From Desulfobacterales bacterium (GTDB lineage: Bacteria > Desulfobacterota > Desulfobacteria > Desulfobacterales > JAUWMJ01): a stretch of 16,474 nt of DNA. Shown piece by piece: positions 14,768 to 16,474 of this stretch. The notes beneath the pieces are model-generated. The model saw only the letters and a list, made by a program, of their open reading frames with translations, had not been told where the DNA came from and did not search any database. How positions within the stretch are numbered: the first letter of the stretch is position 1; each line of letters begins with the position of its first letter. The stretch is from NCBI GenBank assembly GCA_030613225.1, contig JAUWMJ010000016.1, forward strand, positions 1 to 16,474. The letters run 5' to 3'. A program made the translations under genes and the position numbers.

Positions 14768-14868
14768 ATTCTTAACCGTATAAATATGAACGGATAAGGA
14801 GAAATTTTCAAACGGCGCCTTGCATCTCAGTGACTAACCGGGACGTCTTTAAAAAACAAAATACCTCA

Positions 14869-14914
14869 ACTCCAAAATCCTCGAAACAGCTCGTTATTCC
14901 TGTGGTTTCGGAGT
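14869..14914. repeat. Dispersed imperfect palindrome, copy 2
   Basis: Outer arms ACTCCAAAAT (from 14869) and TTTCGGAGT (ending 14914) are nearly complementary. Inside are AATCCTCGAAA (14876-14886) and TATTCCTGTGGTT (14895-14907), identical to the blocks of the copy at 7121-7167. The outer arms differ from copy 1 but remain self-complementary. Both copies are followed by related sequence with TTCGC and then TTGAACAAA. The rest of the 14768-15056 gap holds nothing else I can name. Confidence 0.6.
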
Positions 14915-15056
14915 CTTCGCTTACCTGCAGCCTCGGATTGAACAAATCTGACCTAAATCCATGCACTTAAAATGTAAATTTATTTTTGCGCAAACCCTTA
15001 CTTGTCACAGTGCTTTGTGGTAGTGGAAAAAAAGAAATAGGAATTGATGTGTCCCG

Positions 15057-15458
15057 TCAAATAAAAACAGCAGGACTACATCCAAACCGCTTACTTAGAG
15101 CCTTAATCTGTCGTTTATTTAATTCTCGCTTTCCGGACAAAATTTCAGAAATAACTCCGGGACTGCCGAGTTCTGTTAAATCTTTTTGTTTTAACCCATA
15201 TTCCTGTATGAAATATTTTATGCAACCAATTGGAGTGCCCGCCGGTTCGGGAATATTCCTTTGTTCATACTCGGAAATTAATGTTCCAACAATATCCAGA
15301 AGTCCCATAAGCGGATGATTTTTCTTCCCCTGTGCCTGATCAATCACGCAATCCGCAAGTCCGATCAATTTATCCAGGTCTTCATCATTTTGTGGGGGTG
15401 ACAAGATCGGTGAAATAGAAGGCCATATCTGGATTATTTGTGTATACTCTCGAACCAT
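15057..15458 (-). CDS. HigA-type antitoxin / HTH regulator (COG5499), toxin not visible
   Basis: A 133-residue protein. The C-terminal part (about 75-133) has the Xre-like helix-turn-helix of HigA antitoxins: IKYFIQEYGLKQKDLTELG, then SPGVISEILSGKRELNKRQI and a short tail ending FGCSPAVFI. The N-terminal part with LIGLADCVIDQA and HPLMGLLDIVGTLISEYEQ matches the COG5499 architecture, in which the HTH is C-terminal. Such proteins bind their own promoter and neutralise a RelE-like mRNA interferase. The gene just upstream encodes an M23 peptidase instead of HigB, and nothing HigB-like follows. The start at 15458 is chosen because AAGGAGG lies 5 bases upstream; the ATG at 15473 has none. Confidence 0.82.
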   Translation of the reverse strand: MVREYTQIIQIWPSISPILSPPQNDEDLDKLIGLADCVIDQAQGKKNHPLMGLLDIVGTLISEYEQRNIPEPAGTPIGCIKYFIQEYGLKQKDLTELGSPGVISEILSGKRELNKRQIKALSKRFGCSPAVFI

Positions 15459-15482
15459 ACATCCTCCTTCCATTTATTCAGA

Positions 15483-16136
15483 TCATATTCTTTGTGCGTG
15501 AGAATATAGAAGTCCCGGCATGGAGGATATGCGTTTCAACACGCGATAATGCCGGCCAATAACATACAGGGGGTCTATCAAAGTAAGGGTGTTTGGAGCG
15601 CCTATTGTCTCCCAGTCAAGTTTGTCATATGAGATAAATTTGGATGCCCAGCCGAGGGAGATGTGTAAATGGGAAAGGGTTTTTATTTTTGAGTTGCGTA
15701 AGTCAGCTAACGTTGCAATGATATCACCTTCTTTTACGATCCTTCCAGCGTGAAGACCTTTGTGTGGGTTTATGTGGCCATAAATAGTACAAAATCTGTT
15801 GTTATCGCTATCGGTGAGACCATGTTCTATAATCACCGACTTGCCAAGGAAATCATTGATAATTCCAACAACTAATCCGTCATAAATTACCGGGATCTTC
15901 GTTTTTTCATCAAGACGACGCATCCTGCCCCGCCGATCCCTGTATAGACATAAATCTAATCCCTCGTGAGGCTTATCCCGCTTCCCCTGATCGTCCCACC
16001 ATTTGTCCGGCGCATTGAACACCATGCCGGGACAAAAGATCCATTCTTCAAAACCGTGCTCATCCAAGGCATTCTCCTGGATAAGGTATTCAGTGAATCG
16101 TGTTTTACTTAAAGACGGAGTCCCGGAAAAATTCAA
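15483..16136 (-). CDS. M23 (LytM-type) metallopeptidase-domain protein
   Basis: 217 residues if started at the TTG at 16136, which has AAAGGAGGAGG about 10 bases upstream. The zinc ligands of the M23 fold are present: HEGLD (His57, Asp61) and HLH (156-158), with YGHI at 119-122 between them. The family cleaves glycyl or stem-peptide bonds in peptidoglycan; a substrate cannot be assigned. PGMVFNAPDKWW before HEGLD is a feature I associate with a short M23 subgroup. The frame continues upstream to a second TTG at 16256, adding 40 residues with a hydrophobic stretch that might mimic a signal peptide, but that part is encoded by the dispersed repeat at 16180-16356. There is no ATG near either end. 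If the short start is right, the protein lacks an export signal. It lies 24 bp upstream of the HigA-like gene and is probably co-transcribed with it. Confidence 0.75.
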   Translation of the reverse strand: MNFSGTPSLSKTRFTEYLIQENALDEHGFEEWIFCPGMVFNAPDKWWDDQGKRDKPHEGLDLCLYRDRRGRMRRLDEKTKIPVIYDGLVVGIINDFLGKSVIIEHGLTDSDNNRFCTIYGHINPHKGLHAGRIVKEGDIIATLADLRNSKIKTLSHLHISLGWASKFISYDKLDWETIGAPNTLTLIDPLYVIGRHYRVLKRISSMPGLLYSHAQRI

Positions 16137-16179
16137 GTTGTTAAGCCCTCCTCCTTTGTCCACGTTACCCGATCGTAAC

Positions 16180-16356
16180 AGTTCAGCCACACCAAGGCAC
16201 CAAGGCACAAAGAAAAGATATGAATTATAAAACTTTGACAAAAAGAGAAGAATCAATAGCTGAAAAACTGTAGATGCAACATATACCGTTTATTAAAAAT
16301 GGCACTAAATGAATTATATTATAATCTTAGTGCCTTCGTGACTTTGTGGCTGAACT
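16180..16356. repeat. Inverted repeat pair of GGCAC-rich intergenic element
   Basis: AGTTCAGCCACA (16180-16191) recurs in reverse complement as TGTGGCTGAACT (16345-16356). Inside each arm come further AAGGCAC-type units on the left (ACCAAGGCACC, AAGGCAC) and their reverse complement GTGCCTT on the right. The 177-bp unit has the form of a non-autonomous palindromic element, without visible coding or target duplications. It covers the upstream part of the M23 reading frame. Confidence 0.6.
16301..16334. repeat. Nested double palindrome upstream of the ABC gene
   Basis: Outer arms GGCACTAA (16301-16308) and TTAGTGCC (16327-16334) are perfect complements and enclose a second palindrome, ATTATA-T-TATAAT (16313-16325). 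The inner TATAAT could double as a -10 element for the plus-strand gene at 16372, but I found no good -35 box 17 bases upstream. It may be an operator or the stem of the surrounding repeat. Confidence 0.5.
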
Positions 16357-16371
16357 AATATGAGGAATTGA

Positions 16372-16474
16372 GTGAACATTATTGAGATAAAAAATTTGAG
16401 TCACAGTTTTTTGGACGGCACTCTCGGAATAGACGGAATAAACCTTTCAATAAGTGAGGGGGACTTTATAGTTA
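16372..16474 (+). CDS. ABC transporter ATP-binding protein N-terminus, CbiO-like (cut by window edge)
   Basis: 34 codons from a GTG start (GAGG 6 bases upstream) read (M)NIIEIKNLSHSFLDGTLG then IDGINLSISEGDFIV. This is the A-loop region that precedes Walker A in ABC ATPases. The F-x-DGT-x-(A/G)-(L/I)-x-G-(I/V)-(N/S)-L spacing resembles CbiO/EcfA subunits of cobalt/nickel energy-coupling transporters. Walker A lies beyond the edge, so the subfamily is tentative. A cobalt transporter would match the cobamide operon 1.7 kb upstream. Confidence 0.65.
   Translation, partial: MNIIEIKNLSHSFLDGTLGIDGINLSISEGDFIV

Noticed and set aside
1..16474. CRISPR array, tRNA, rRNA or intact insertion sequence
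   Set aside because: No regularly spaced direct repeats, tRNA cloverleaf sequence, rRNA segment or complete transposase was seen on reading both strands by eye.

Overview
The window looks like part of a strictly anaerobic, Desulfobacterales-type deltaproteobacterial chromosome. The grounds are indirect: a giant fused 2-hydroxyacyl-CoA dehydratase activator, a DUF2318/MacB-like metal transport cluster, a B12-riboswitch-controlled cobamide operon, and the AT-leaning intergenic DNA with dispersed palindromes seen in that group. The taxon is an inference from gene content; no rRNA or other marker gene is present.

Layout. (1) Minus strand, 1-5504: the 5' part of a family 28/UGT-like glycosyltransferase gene, cut by the window edge, lies downstream of a 1421-residue protein that fuses two ASKHA activator modules to a dehydratase-like C-terminal half. 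(2) 5505-6091: non-coding, with a decayed N-terminal stub of a REP-associated (RAYT/Y1) transposase and a strong hairpin that probably terminates the next cluster. (3) Minus strand, 10395 down to 6092: a probable metal-handling operon. It has a sigma70-type promoter overlapped by a perfect 19-bp palindrome, then a small Cys-rich exported protein, a DUF2318 membrane-anchored protein, a MacB/FtsX-type permease, its ATPase, and a membrane-anchored HMA-domain protein with a SurA-like helical region. (4) 10396-11228: intergenic DNA with an inverted repeat pair, then a promoter, a cobalamin riboswitch and a possible Shine-Dalgarno-masking hairpin. (5) Plus strand, 11229-14712: a three-gene operon of a TrpD-like phosphoribosyltransferase, a 66-residue unknown protein and a fusion of a zinc-dependent dehydrogenase with complete CobT, closed by an intrinsic terminator. 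(6) Minus strand, 16136 down to 15057: an M23 metallopeptidase and a HigA-type antitoxin-like regulator without a visible toxin. (7) At the right edge, on the plus strand, the first 34 codons of an ABC ATPase resembling CbiO.

How the genes work together. The riboswitch should lower expression of the TrpD-like/CobT operon when cobalamin is plentiful, so all three products probably act in the late part of cobamide assembly, namely making, activating or attaching the lower ligand. CobT activates the base. The roles of the TrpD-like enzyme, the small protein and the fused dehydrogenase are not known to me, and this is the best candidate for an undescribed system in the window. The metal cluster resembles the accessory half of the Campylobacter p19-type iron system (DUF2318 protein, FtsX permease, ATPase), but FTR1 and P19 are not visible and an HMA/SurA-like protein and a Cys-rich protein are added.
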